A stretch of DNA of 64,000 nt from contig NZ_SIJC01000004.1 of assembly GCF_010078385.1 (NCBI RefSeq), positions 405,941 through 469,940 of the forward strand. The letters are read 5' to 3'. The notes under the pieces are model-generated. The model was not told where the DNA came from, did no database searches, and saw only the letters and a program-made list of their open reading frames with translations. Positions 44,673 to 52,816 of this stretch are shown piece after piece (position 1 is the first letter of the stretch; each line of letters opens with the position of its first letter). This stretch comes from Chengkuizengella sediminis. GTDB taxonomy: Bacteria; Bacillota; Bacilli; Paenibacillales; KCTC-33759. The position numbers were made by a program, and so were the translations under genes.

Positions 44673-45431
44673 TTACTCTGAATGCTCATCACAATAAATG
44701 TGCATAACTTGATTCATAAATTTAGCTAAACCCTCTTTGTGTTTATTAATGTGTTTAGTAAATCGTTTATCTGCAACATACATATCAGCAAGCCCTCTAA
44801 AAATTTCAATAGTACATTCGTAATAATATTTTGTAATCTGTTGTCTCCATTCGCTTATAGCTTCCTGTGCTTTCGCATCATTAGGACCAAATTCCATTCT
44901 AGATGCTAACTTCTTATAAATAATGTCTGATTCTTGAGTTATGATTTTCCAATCATCATTCGTATAATGTTTAGTTTTTTGTACTGATTTTTCATAAGTT
45001 TCTCCATACATTTTTTTAGCTTCTTCCACATACTTTTCTTGATTTTTTCTAATTTCTTCCTTGTCAAAGCCATGAAATAACTCTTTGGTTTCGATTTTTA
45101 TTCCTACTTCAATTGAATTTATCGTTTTGTTAATTGTTTTAATCATTTCCTCAATGCGTTTTTTCTTTTTAATTAACACTTCTTTGTGATTTTTTAGCTC
45201 TTTTATTCTATCAAAGTTAGGTCTATCTAAAATTTTTTTTATTTCCTGCAAGCTAAAGTCCATTTCTTTATAAAATAAAATTTGTTGCAGCCTTTCAAGG
45301 TTTTGATCAGTATAAATTCTATACCCAGCCGACGTCGTTGTTTCTGGTTCAAGAAGTTGAATGTCGTCATAATAGTGAAGTGTGCGCACACTAACACCAA
45401 CGATTTTTGAAACTTCCTTTACTTTAAACAT
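44673..45431 (-). CDS. MerR family regulator with TipAS ligand domain
   Basis: The 252-residue protein has an N-terminal MerR helix-turn-helix (MFKVKEVSKIVGVSVRTLHY, YDDIQLLEPETTTSAGYRIY), a dimerisation coiled coil at about residues 75-115, and a C-terminal TipAS antibiotic-recognition domain. The TipAS part reads HYTNDDWKIITQESDIIYKK and later GLADMYVADKRFTKHINKHK. Such proteins (TipAL, Mta) bind drugs and activate a pump gene. Its own promoter (45455-45485) has the 19-bp spacer typical of MerR-controlled promoters, and a near-identical site at 45900-45930 faces a ruined MFS gene. The DUF2268 gene follows it. Confidence 0.92.
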   Translation of the reverse strand: MFKVKEVSKIVGVSVRTLHYYDDIQLLEPETTTSAGYRIYTDQNLERLQQILFYKEMDFSLQEIKKILDRPNFDRIKELKNHKEVLIKKKKRIEEMIKTINKTINSIEVGIKIETKELFHGFDKEEIRKNQEKYVEEAKKMYGETYEKSVQKTKHYTNDDWKIITQESDIIYKKLASRMEFGPNDAKAQEAISEWRQQITKYYYECTIEIFRGLADMYVADKRFTKHINKHKEGLAKFMNQVMHIYCDEHSE

Positions 45432-45454
45432 GATGTTTTATCACCTCCAAGATC

Positions 45455-45485
45455 ATAGTAAGCTATGACGTTAGGCTAGAGTCAA
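45455..45485 (-). promoter_or_regulatory. MerR-type promoter of the TipAS regulator gene
   Basis: Minus-strand -35 TTGACT (45480-45485) and -10 TACTAT (45455-45460) are 19 bases apart. The spacer holds CTAGCCTAACGTCATAG. MerR-family activators bind such over-long spacers. It is nearly identical to the site at 45900-45930. Confidence 0.75.
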
Positions 45486-45899
45486 CAAAAAATAATAAAA
45501 TATTATTTAAAATAAATAGACCGCCCTTAACAAAGAAAATGACCAACGAATGAAATACTTACCTCGTCACACAGACTAACTCTGAATCGAATCAACTCTT
45601 AGGGTTACATAGAGATTTTAAAAGCAACAACCAAAAAAATTTCAAAAGGAAAAGATTTCTGTCATTTTGAATGCTTATAACAATATACGAGATTAATTCC
45701 TTACTTAATAACTATAAGAGAGGTATGAGGAAGGTGAAGCTTCATCCTTATGATTACAAGATTTTGAGATTTGATATAAGAAAAATACTTATTAAAGATA
45801 TAATGATTTCCTAATTTTAACAGGTGTTAATATGATTTGTAGTCCACGACGTAAAGACGTATCTCAAAATTTGATTAAAAAAAGTTTTTATATTTTTTA

Positions 45900-45930
45900 T
45901 TGACTCTAACCAGACGTCATAGATTACGAT
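45900..45930 (+). promoter_or_regulatory. Second MerR-type promoter, facing the MFS remnant
   Basis: Plus-strand -35 TTGACT (45900-45905) and -10 TACGAT (45925-45930) are 19 bases apart, with CTAACCAGACGTCATAG in the spacer. It matches the regulator promoter at almost every conserved position. Confidence 0.75.
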
Positions 45931-45993
45931 AATTTTGGAGATAAATCACATCATGTTTATTATCATGTCTAAAAGGAGATGTATAAATCGCAT

Positions 45994-46154
45994 ATGGAAA
46001 CACGCTATTTTTTAATTATTTGTAGGTGATATGTCGGATGGTATAGATTCATTTTTTACTTATAATTTTAACTGGTTTTTTAACATTTACAGCTATACCA
46101 CTTTTCATCAGTTTAAAAAAACTACCAGAAATTAAATATTTTTTTATTTACTAA
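45994..46154 (+). pseudogene. Decayed MFS drug-pump remnant
   Basis: After AAAAGGAGATG a short frame METRYFLIICR stops; in another frame coding reads TGFLTFTAIPLFISLKKLPE and ends with a stop. These look like the first residues and the last helix of a major facilitator transporter with the middle deleted. The intact MerR-type promoter upstream suggests it was the drug-pump target of the neighbouring regulator (inference). Confidence 0.5.
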
Positions 46155-46237
46155 ATCAATATTAATTTACAAAAATATGATGATAAGCATTAGGATGAAA
46201 CTTTCTACGATAATCATAATTTATGAGAGGTGATTCT

Positions 46238-46753
46238 ATGCAAGATATAGAGCGACAAGCACAAAAAAAGGGTGTGAAGTTGGAGCGTTTCGGGCGGTGT
46301 CAATTTTGTGGATCTAATACCAAAGGTGGAGTATTTGAATGTTTCGATGTTTTTAATTCTATTGCAAATGATGTAACAGGTCTATCTCAATTTATTTATA
46401 CTGATGCACATTGTTTGCAACATTCAGAAGTTCATGGGACTTGGAACAACAATTTTCATCTCACAAGACTGTATTTAATTCTTGAAAAAAATGTGAATTG
46501 GGATTTTTCGAAAACACCTAAATTAAGTAATACTTTGGACAAATACAAAATGTCTCATTTGGAAGAATTAATCCCTGCACTACCCGAGTTAGAAAGAGGA
46601 CGTTCAACCGTTACAGATTTAAGAGGACTTAAACAAAATGAATTTGACATGGTGCTGATACAATGGGCAAATGATGTATATCAATCATTTGCACAATTTC
46701 ATCTTATTGCAAAAGTTGTAGGTGATCTTTATGTTCACAATTATAAAAAATAA
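46238..46753 (+). CDS. DUF5946-like protein
   Basis: The start at 46238 has GAGAGGTGA 5 bases upstream. The 171-residue protein holds GRCQFCGSNTKGGVFECFDV (CxxC), YTDAHCLQHSEVHG and NNNFHLTRLYLILEKNVNW, a Cys/His-rich block that I associate with DUF5946 (from memory, moderate). It may bind a metal. The C-terminal half is helical, with SQFIYTD earlier and ANDVYQSFAQFHLIAK near the end. It precedes an MBL hydrolase gene by 17 bases, so the two form an operon and could act on one pathway. Confidence 0.7.
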   Translation: MQDIERQAQKKGVKLERFGRCQFCGSNTKGGVFECFDVFNSIANDVTGLSQFIYTDAHCLQHSEVHGTWNNNFHLTRLYLILEKNVNWDFSKTPKLSNTLDKYKMSHLEELIPALPELERGRSTVTDLRGLKQNEFDMVLIQWANDVYQSFAQFHLIAKVVGDLYVHNYKK

Positions 46754-46770
46754 AAAGGGAGGAGCAAAAA

Positions 46771-47361
46771 ATGAATGTTGTAAATATTGGATATGGTTCA
46801 ACGAATTATTATGCGATATATTGCCAAAATAAGTATCTGTTAATAGATGTGGGCTTGCCTGGTACATTTGGAATGATGAAGAACCAATTGAAAAAATGTG
46901 GAATTAATTTAAAGGATATTCATCATTTAATCATTACTCATTTTCATCCTGATCACTGTGGAATTGCTCAAGAGATACAATCCTCAGGTGTACAAATCGT
47001 CATTAGTAAAACTCAATTAGATTTTCTTGAAAGCGCAAATAAATCCATGAAAAAGTACCCAGAATACAAAGAAATTATAGTCAATCCTAAAAATATACTG
47101 AACGAAAACAATAAAAACACATTCTTTGAAAAATTAGGTATACCAGGTTATATTCTTCACACACCAGGTCACTCAGATGATTCGATAAGCATAGTTATTG
47201 AAGGATTAGGTATTTTTACGGGGGATTTACCGTTATTATACCATGTGTTTAGTGAATCGGACGAGAAGATTGAACTAAGTTGGAGTAAAATAAGAAGTAC
47301 CAATGAAAAAAAAGTATTCCCAGGTCACGGTAATAGCATTGAATTAAATTCGTTAAGCTAA
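46771..47361 (+). CDS. MBL-fold metallo-hydrolase
   Basis: The 196-residue protein has the zinc motif ITHFHPDHCGIA near residue 55, the HTPGHSDDSISIV block, the Asp in IFTGDLPL and the final VFPGHGNSIEL. These cover the usual glyoxalase-II-like metal ligands. It is short for the family, close to YqjP/YmaE-type hydrolases. AAAGGGAGGAG lies before the ATG. It follows the DUF5946-like gene in one operon. Substrate unknown. Confidence 0.85.
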   Translation: MNVVNIGYGSTNYYAIYCQNKYLLIDVGLPGTFGMMKNQLKKCGINLKDIHHLIITHFHPDHCGIAQEIQSSGVQIVISKTQLDFLESANKSMKKYPEYKEIIVNPKNILNENNKNTFFEKLGIPGYILHTPGHSDDSISIVIEGLGIFTGDLPLLYHVFSESDEKIELSWSKIRSTNEKKVFPGHGNSIELNSLS

Positions 47362-47552
47362 CGGATTATGATGTTCAAATTTATTCCTTTATTAAGAAAG
47401 GGTAATGATTATGATTTAAGAAAAAGTATTTTAACAATTAATAAAAATACCTATCCGGAACGAATGTGAATATATGAAGTTTCTCCCCATGCTCCAAGAG
47501 GAATAAAAAAAATTTATTTATTAATTATTTTCTTGGCTGAACTACGCAAAAT

Positions 47553-47918
47553 TCAATTTTTGTAATCCGTAATTGGAAAACCATCTATTCTTGCACCTTT
47601 TATAAATTCCCTTTTTTCAACGGAATCAAATTCCCTATTTTAACTCTTTAACATTGGCTGGCTGAACACCAGCTTTTTGTTTTTTCATTTAAGTTGAATT
47701 CTTCCCAATCTAATTTCTTAGAGGGGTCTTTTAATTGATTTCCGATCATTGAATATCCCTTCATAATATTGTGAAGCTCTACCAAAAATGCTTTTTAAAA
47801 ATCTATTCCTTTGAAACCTCCTTCCTAAAATAATTATTAAAGCTTACTATTTTTAATAAATTAAGATATTTGTAGACTCTGTTTTTTCAATTAACTCTTT
47901 TAGATCTTTTTCGTACAT
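47553..47918 (-). pseudogene. Decayed minus-strand gene
   Basis: A GAGGTGATC ribosome binding site leads into MYEKDLKELIEKTESTNI, which stops after 21 residues. Downstream on the same strand other frames read KAFLVELHNIMKGYSMIGNQ with LKDPSKKLDWEEFNLNEK, and then EFDSVEKREFIKGARIDGF with a final stop. The composition is protein-like with frameshifts between blocks. I do not recognise the family. Bases 47362-47552 and 47919-48069 show nothing clear. Confidence 0.45.
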
Positions 47919-48069
47919 ACTGATCACCTCTAAGTAAGTAGACACAAGCTTATATTACCATACCAGTTTTAAATTCTTATCAGTTGGAATATCTTCTTAT
48001 TTCTCAAAATGCTTAATGAAAAGAGTTGACTCTTTTTATAGAATCACAAATTAGTAGAACTTAATTTGA

Positions 48070-48130
48070 TCTTCAACAATCTGGCCCGAATCATAAATAA
48101 AGGCGCTTCTCTATTAGAGAAAAGCACCCT
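48070..48130 (-). terminator. Intergenic repeat copy 1 with terminator hairpin
   Basis: TTCAACAATCTGGCCC with an A+T tail is followed by GGCGCTTCTCTATTAGAGAAA, part of an imperfect 27-base hairpin at 48102-48128. Read on the minus strand it has a T-rich tail, ending the kinase gene at 48153. Related copies are at 49318-49378 and about 50283-50310. Confidence 0.65.
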
Positions 48131-48152
48131 ATTCTTGAATAAAGAATTCATC

Positions 48153-49094
48153 TTAGAATAATTTATCGTGATTTAACCATACATTAATATCTACGCTGCC
48201 CTGAACAGATAATAAACGGTATAAATAACGATATGGTAATCTACAACTTTTCAAATCAGGAATTTCCATAATTCTTTCATAGCCAGTAATAAAATCTTTC
48301 ACAGATTTTTTGTCTAAAACATACTCAAGTCCAATAAATTCTAGCTCTCTTGGAGCCATAACATAAGCCTCGGTATCAACAAGACCGGTTAATTCTTTAT
48401 TATTTGATAAAAATTGTGTCGGGTCCATATCAGCTAAAACAAAAGTAGCGAATTGTGGGTTAGGGATTTTCTCGGCCCACTCAGTTATTTCAGGGAGTTT
48501 CTCTCTTATTGCAGTATGATCTTTGTAAAATTTATAAACTAAATCCCTCATTGTTTCTTTTAAATGCTGTTTAAATCTCTCAAGTGGAACTTTAAAATGT
48601 CCAGACGGACTACCCACGTAGTTTACTTGGTATTGGTGAATTTTAGCCAATCCTTCTCCAAGATCCTGTAATACTGATGGGGGTTGATTTTTAAATGATT
48701 GAACCACTGCTCCACTTAGTTTTTCTACCACTACAAATTCCCTTGCAGAAATAGTTCCCATTTTTAACACCTTTGGAATTGGAATGGAAGAAACATCATA
48801 AAGCTTATTATTTACTTGTTCTAAGTCAAACACATTTCTCGGATCAATACCAAATAAACTCTTGCAACCCCACCAAAAATCATTGCTTGGTTCTTCACTC
48901 ATTCGAGAAGAACGTACCACTACCTCTTGCTTGTCTGTTTTCACTAACCACACATCACTTGCGTGATCATCATATCCAGGATGTAACTCCTGAACCTCTT
49001 TAATAGATTCTTCAAATAATAATTGTAGCTCCACTAAATCATCTTTCTTGGCAGTGTTTATAATTAAGTCCATCATTTCTTTTTCATTTCTCAT
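48153..49094 (-). CDS. Aminoglycoside/choline phosphotransferase-like kinase
   Basis: The 313-residue protein has an APH-type bilobal kinase layout. The catalytic loop is VLADMDPTQFLSNNKELTGL; the Asp is present, but the usual His-Gly-Asp and Asn are replaced (Ala-Asp, Gln). The following VDTEAYV replaces the typical VIDFG/W loop. The N-lobe lacks a clear APH lysine pattern. It may be a diverged small-molecule kinase or an inactive relative. GGAGGG precedes the ATG. It is flanked on both sides by copies of the same intergenic repeat. Confidence 0.7.
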   Translation of the reverse strand: MRNEKEMMDLIINTAKKDDLVELQLLFEESIKEVQELHPGYDDHASDVWLVKTDKQEVVVRSSRMSEEPSNDFWWGCKSLFGIDPRNVFDLEQVNNKLYDVSSIPIPKVLKMGTISAREFVVVEKLSGAVVQSFKNQPPSVLQDLGEGLAKIHQYQVNYVGSPSGHFKVPLERFKQHLKETMRDLVYKFYKDHTAIREKLPEITEWAEKIPNPQFATFVLADMDPTQFLSNNKELTGLVDTEAYVMAPRELEFIGLEYVLDKKSVKDFITGYERIMEIPDLKSCRLPYRYLYRLLSVQGSVDINVWLNHDKLF

Positions 49095-49317
49095 TAAATA
49101 TCCCTCCGCATTTCATAATGAATATAATATAAAGTTGATTCATAATGGAGGGGCTCGTGAATGATGTATGTTTAATTTGTTATATGAAGGTTATAATTTA
49201 TTCAATCTTTTTTTCATCACAAACTTCCTTTCTTAGTAAAGAAATCAATTTACCAATAATAAATATATTTTAACATATACTCGTGTCTTCCTCTTAAAGA
49301 TTGTTTCTTTATAGGTG

Positions 49318-49378
49318 ATGTTCCACAATGCTGGCCCCATTCATAAATAAAGACGCTTCTCTTAGTGAAAAGCGCCAG
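49318..49378 (-). terminator. Intergenic repeat copy 2 with terminator hairpin
   Basis: TTCCACAATGCTGGCCCC and an A+T spacer are followed by GACGCTTCTCTTAGTGAAAA, the left part of a hairpin ending at about 49373. On the minus strand the T-rich tail would end the gene at 49427. The rest of the 49095-49426 spacer shows no convincing gene. Confidence 0.65.
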
Positions 49379-49426
49379 TTTGTTGAAGATAAGATTAGTG
49401 ACTCCCAATTTCATTGTTCTTATTTA

Positions 49427-49696
49427 TTAAAATATCCCAAACATTATAGGAATTAAAATTAAAGCGAACAACCCGATCAATATCCATACACTAAGCTGAG
49501 GATCAACTTTTTTAGATAAAAATTTGATATGTGATTCGTCGATTTTTTTTGAGGAGTAACTAAGTAAAATCCCTATTATAAAGACTATCAACAATGATAA
49601 TAACTTTTCATCTTTAACAATTGATTCAATATAATAATAGTAAATTCCGAATATTATCAAAACGAATATAAGATACAATATAGTTGAGACTTTCAT
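49427..49696 (-). CDS. Small membrane protein, 89 aa
   Basis: AAGGGGGAAA precedes the ATG. The product has three hydrophobic segments, residues about 4-22, 33-47 and 68-88, separated by a short basic/acidic loop (SSKKIDESHIKFLSKKVDPQ). This is an integral membrane protein of unknown family. It is monocistronic and ends at a repeat-associated terminator. A role cannot be inferred. Confidence 0.65.
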   Translation of the reverse strand: MKVSTILYLIFVLIIFGIYYYYIESIVKDEKLLSLLIVFIIGILLSYSSKKIDESHIKFLSKKVDPQLSVWILIGLFALILIPIMFGIF

Positions 49697-49734
49697 TTTT
49701 TCCCCCTTTTTTAACCTTCACAATTAAAATTAAA

Positions 49735-49845
49735 CTATAGCGCTAATCGTTTAAAAAATTCAAATTCCTCAAAGTTTTCATTCAATAATGCACCATATTG
49801 CTGAAGAGATGTAATTGACTGTTTTGAGGCTATAATATAACCCTA
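49735..49845 (-). pseudogene. C-terminal gene fragment
   Basis: A minus-strand frame without a start reads GYIIASKQSITSLQQYGALL followed by NENFEEFEFFKRLAL and stops. The upstream frame is broken by a stop. It looks like the end of a deleted gene; the family is not recognised. Confidence 0.35.
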
Positions 49846-50054
49846 TCTGTAAGACAATGACTACTTATTTGAGCCGTTCAGAAAAAGTCAGATTGCCTCT
49901 AATCTTAATTTCATTTTTGATTTAGAATTAGACATCATTAATAGTACCACTTGAATTATAATGGCTAGTTATGTTAATTTATCAATCATATTGGATATTC
50001 CCATAATATCACATTCTTTTCATATAAATAAAAGAAATATAACATCTTACAAAT

Positions 50055-50090
50055 ACCATCTTATGATTTTCAAAGTATGATGGTTTTTCT
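50055..50090 (+). terminator. Hairpin with T run
   Basis: ACCATC (50055-50060) pairs with GATGGT (50079-50084), followed by TTTTCTTTCC. No plus-strand gene lies just upstream, so it may be a relic or a weak minus-strand signal. Confidence 0.45.
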
Positions 50091-50116
50091 TTCCATTCGC
50101 ATACATGTGGAGTATT

Positions 50117-50230
50117 TTAAACCCGTTTGTCTAATTGATCTATACCATTCTCAACTATGTATTCTTGAAGTTCTTTTATGTATTCATCATTTTTTATGAA
50201 AAACACCCCACATGCCGAAATCTTATTCAA
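50117..50230 (-). CDS. Possible 37-aa protein
   Basis: TTG at 50230 follows AAAGGGTAGGATAG. The frame reads MNKISACGVFFIKNDEYIKE and ends NGIDQLDKRV. The charged helix is compatible with the start of a Spo0E-like phosphatase but lacks its SQxLD motif, so a truncated relic is as likely as a small gene. Confidence 0.3.
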   Translation of the reverse strand: MNKISACGVFFIKNDEYIKELQEYIVENGIDQLDKRV

Positions 50231-50326
50231 CTATCCTACCCTTTAAATTAATAATTATTTCAAATTTTCTTAACTTCCACAAGGAACTATTTCACAATAT
50301 GGCCCAATTGTAGAATATAAGAATTA

Positions 50327-50364
50327 AAAAACTCATGAATCACTTTCTAATTCATGAGTTTTGA
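50327..50364 (-). terminator. Terminator downstream of glmS
   Basis: AAAACTCATGAAT pairs with ATTCATGAGTTTT around an 8-base loop, a strong 13-bp stem with T runs on both strands. A third partial copy of the TTCnACAATnnGGCCC repeat lies just before it at about 50283-50310. Between it and glmS three short imperfect copies of ATATGATCAGACT are seen (50382-50459). Confidence 0.75.
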
Positions 50365-50462
50365 TCAATCTTTTTTACATATGGTCAAACTTTATTCAAT
50401 ATGATCAGACTTTTTTACATGTGATTTCAAACCTACACTTAAAAAAATATGATCTGACTGAC

Positions 50463-52292
50463 TTACTCCACCGTAACACTCTTAGCTAAGTTACGAGGTT
50501 TATCCACATCATTGCCTCTAGCAAGAGAAGCATAATAAGATAACAACTGTAAAGGAACAACGGATAAAGCAGGTGATAAAACATCTAATGTTTTAGGAAT
50601 TGTGAAAGATTCGTTTACGGACTTCCCTAGCTCTTCATTTCCTTCTTGGTTAACACCTAATACATAAGCACCACGTGCTGCTACTTCTTCGATGTTGCTA
50701 ACTGTTTTTTCAAATACATCTTCTTGTGTTGCCAATGCTATAACTGGAATACCTTCCTCAATTAAAGCTAACGTTCCGTGTTTTAATTCTCCAGCTGCAT
50801 AAGCTTCAGAATGAATATATGAAATTTCTTTCAGCTTTAATGATCCTTCTAATACAACAGCAAAATCTAATCCGCGCCCGATGAAAAATAAGTTATTGTG
50901 AAGTGCGATTTTTTCAGCAACGGTTTTAATTTGTTCGGATTGCTCTAAAATGCTCTCTACTTGTTGTGGAAGCTCTTGTAAAGCTGCAATTACTTTTTTC
51001 ACTTCATCCACTTCTACTCTATTTAACTTTTGTGCTAAGTATAAACCGAATAAATAAAATGCGATTAATTGCGATGTATAAGCTTTAGTAGAAGCAACAG
51101 CTATCTCAGGTCCTGCCCAAGTTGTAATCACATCATCCGCTTCACGAGATACAGAACTGCCCACTACGTTTGTTATCGCTATTACACGAGCACCTTGACG
51201 TTTAGCTTCTCTAAGGGCTGCTAGAGTATCCGCAGTTTCCCCTGATTGACTCACAACGATAACTAACGTATTTTTCGTAATGATTGGTGAACGATATCGA
51301 TATTCAGAAGCAACGTCTGTTTCCACTGGAATACGTGCTAACTTTTCAATAATATTTTTTCCTACTAATCCAGCATGATATGCTGTACCGCAAGCAACAA
51401 TATGAACGCGATCTATGGATTTAATTTCTTCGTCAGTCATTTTAATTTCATCTAAAATCACTTGATCTTGATCCGTTGATATGCGACTACCCATTGTATC
51501 ACGGTATGCAGTAGGCTGATCATAAATTTCTTTTAACATAAAATGATCAAAACCTGCTTTTTCAGCCGTTACGATGTCCCAATCTACGTGGAAAACATCT
51601 TTTTGAATTTCATTTCCGTTCACATCTTGTAAAGTTACTTCATCTTTTGTTAAGATGGCCATTTCCCCATCATTTAAAATATACACATCTCTTGTATGTT
51701 CTAAAATGGCTGGTATATCTGAACCGATATAACTTTCTCCCTCACCGATTCCGATAATTAATGGACTTGCTAATCGAACAGCAATTAATTTATCTGGTTC
51801 ATCTTCACAAAGAACAGCTAATGCATATGCCCCACGCATACGATCTACTGCTTTTTGAATCGCCTTAACGATATCACCCTCATATAAATCAGAAATAAGA
51901 TGAGCAATAACCTCTGTATCCGTTTCTGAGGTAAATTTATGCCCTTTTGCAATTAACTCTTCTTTAAGATTTACATAGTTTTCAATGATTCCATTATGAA
52001 CGACTGAAAATTTTTGTGACGGATCACAATGAGGGTGTGAGTTTTCGTCAGAAGGTTTTCCGTGCGTTGCCCAACGAGTATGCCCAATACCAATCGATCC
52101 TTCTATTGGGTTTGTATTTAACTCTTCCTCTAGTACTGCTAACCGACCTTTAACTTTCTTCACTTCTAATCCACGATTGGTATATACTGCTATTCCTGCA
52201 GAATCATACCCTCTATATTCTAATTTTTTCAATCCATCTATTAATATACTTTTAGAATCTCTATTTCCAATATATCCGACTATACCACACAT
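50463..52292 (-). CDS. glmS: Glutamine-fructose-6-phosphate aminotransferase GlmS
   Basis: The 609-residue enzyme has the N-terminal glutaminase domain starting with catalytic Cys2 (MCGIVGYIGN) and the HTRWATHGKPS and NGIIENY blocks. Two SIS sugar-isomerase domains follow, with YHAGLVGKNIIEKLARIPVE and SQSGETADTLAALREAKRQG, and the terminal AKSVTVE. It makes glucosamine-6-phosphate from fructose-6-phosphate and glutamine, the first step to UDP-GlcNAc. A glmS ribozyme lies in the 5' leader, so glucosamine-6-phosphate destroys the mRNA. It is the last gene after sigW-rsiW-cdaA-cdaR-glmM. Confidence 0.97.
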   Translation of the reverse strand: MCGIVGYIGNRDSKSILIDGLKKLEYRGYDSAGIAVYTNRGLEVKKVKGRLAVLEEELNTNPIEGSIGIGHTRWATHGKPSDENSHPHCDPSQKFSVVHNGIIENYVNLKEELIAKGHKFTSETDTEVIAHLISDLYEGDIVKAIQKAVDRMRGAYALAVLCEDEPDKLIAVRLASPLIIGIGEGESYIGSDIPAILEHTRDVYILNDGEMAILTKDEVTLQDVNGNEIQKDVFHVDWDIVTAEKAGFDHFMLKEIYDQPTAYRDTMGSRISTDQDQVILDEIKMTDEEIKSIDRVHIVACGTAYHAGLVGKNIIEKLARIPVETDVASEYRYRSPIITKNTLVIVVSQSGETADTLAALREAKRQGARVIAITNVVGSSVSREADDVITTWAGPEIAVASTKAYTSQLIAFYLFGLYLAQKLNRVEVDEVKKVIAALQELPQQVESILEQSEQIKTVAEKIALHNNLFFIGRGLDFAVVLEGSLKLKEISYIHSEAYAAGELKHGTLALIEEGIPVIALATQEDVFEKTVSNIEEVAARGAYVLGVNQEGNEELGKSVNESFTIPKTLDVLSPALSVVPLQLLSYYASLARGNDVDKPRNLAKSVTVE

Positions 52293-52437
52293 AATTTTTC
52301 TCCTCCCATGAGACAGGGAGCTTTAAAAAGCGTAATAAACATCACTTCTTAAACACTCCCTTCATACGTTATATAAAATTCTCTGCTGATTACACTAGGT
52401 TGTGTAAAAAGTGATTAATATTTAATTTAAAATCCGT

Positions 52438-52480
52438 GTTCAAAAAGTTCGGTTTTCAGTCAAAATTGGACTTTTTGAAC
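52438..52480. repeat. Inverted repeat between glmS ribozyme and glmS
   Basis: GTTCAAAAAGT (52438-52448) pairs perfectly with ACTTTTTGAAC (52470-52480). The loop is about 21 bases. It lies in the leader after the ribozyme and may attenuate or stabilise the RNA. Confidence 0.6.
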
Positions 52481-52494
52481 ATCCTCTTTAAGTC

Positions 52495-52681
52495 ATCCTA
52501 ATTGGATTCTTGTCAAATCGGTCACCCAATTTATTTACTTTCCAATTTTACGGTATGGATGAACAATACCGGGAGGTCCCCGCCGAATGCTTCGAACACC
52601 TACCACCTCGTCAACTTATAACCTTATTTAAGTTATGATCATAGAGCAACACTTTATAAAGTTATCAAGTTCTGGCGCTTT
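52495..52681 (-). ncRNA. glmS ribozyme (glucosamine-6-phosphate riboswitch)
   Basis: The minus strand begins with the cleavage-site block AGCGCCAGAACT, the self-cleaving bond lying between 52679 and 52678. It then shows GTTGACGAGGTGG, the CGGCGGGGACCTCCCGG pseudoknot/loop, and GGGTGACCGA, the glmS ribozyme core. The 3' end near 52495 is approximate. Glucosamine-6-phosphate triggers cleavage and loss of glmS mRNA. It begins 135 bases after glmM. Confidence 0.93.
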
Positions 52682-52816
52682 TAAAACAAATAACCTCGTT
52701 CCACCTTTCTTTTTAGAGTATAGAACTATATTATTGCATTTCACATTAAATGTGAACCTTTTTTTGAAAATAAGGAATGTGTAGTATTTATTTTAAGTGT
52801 TATGAGTTTAAGATAA

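Noticed and set aside
47657..47690. GCTGG-CCAGC hairpin with T run on the plus strand
   Set aside because: It lies inside decayed coding sequence 300 bases after the nearest plus-strand gene, so a working terminator role is unclear.
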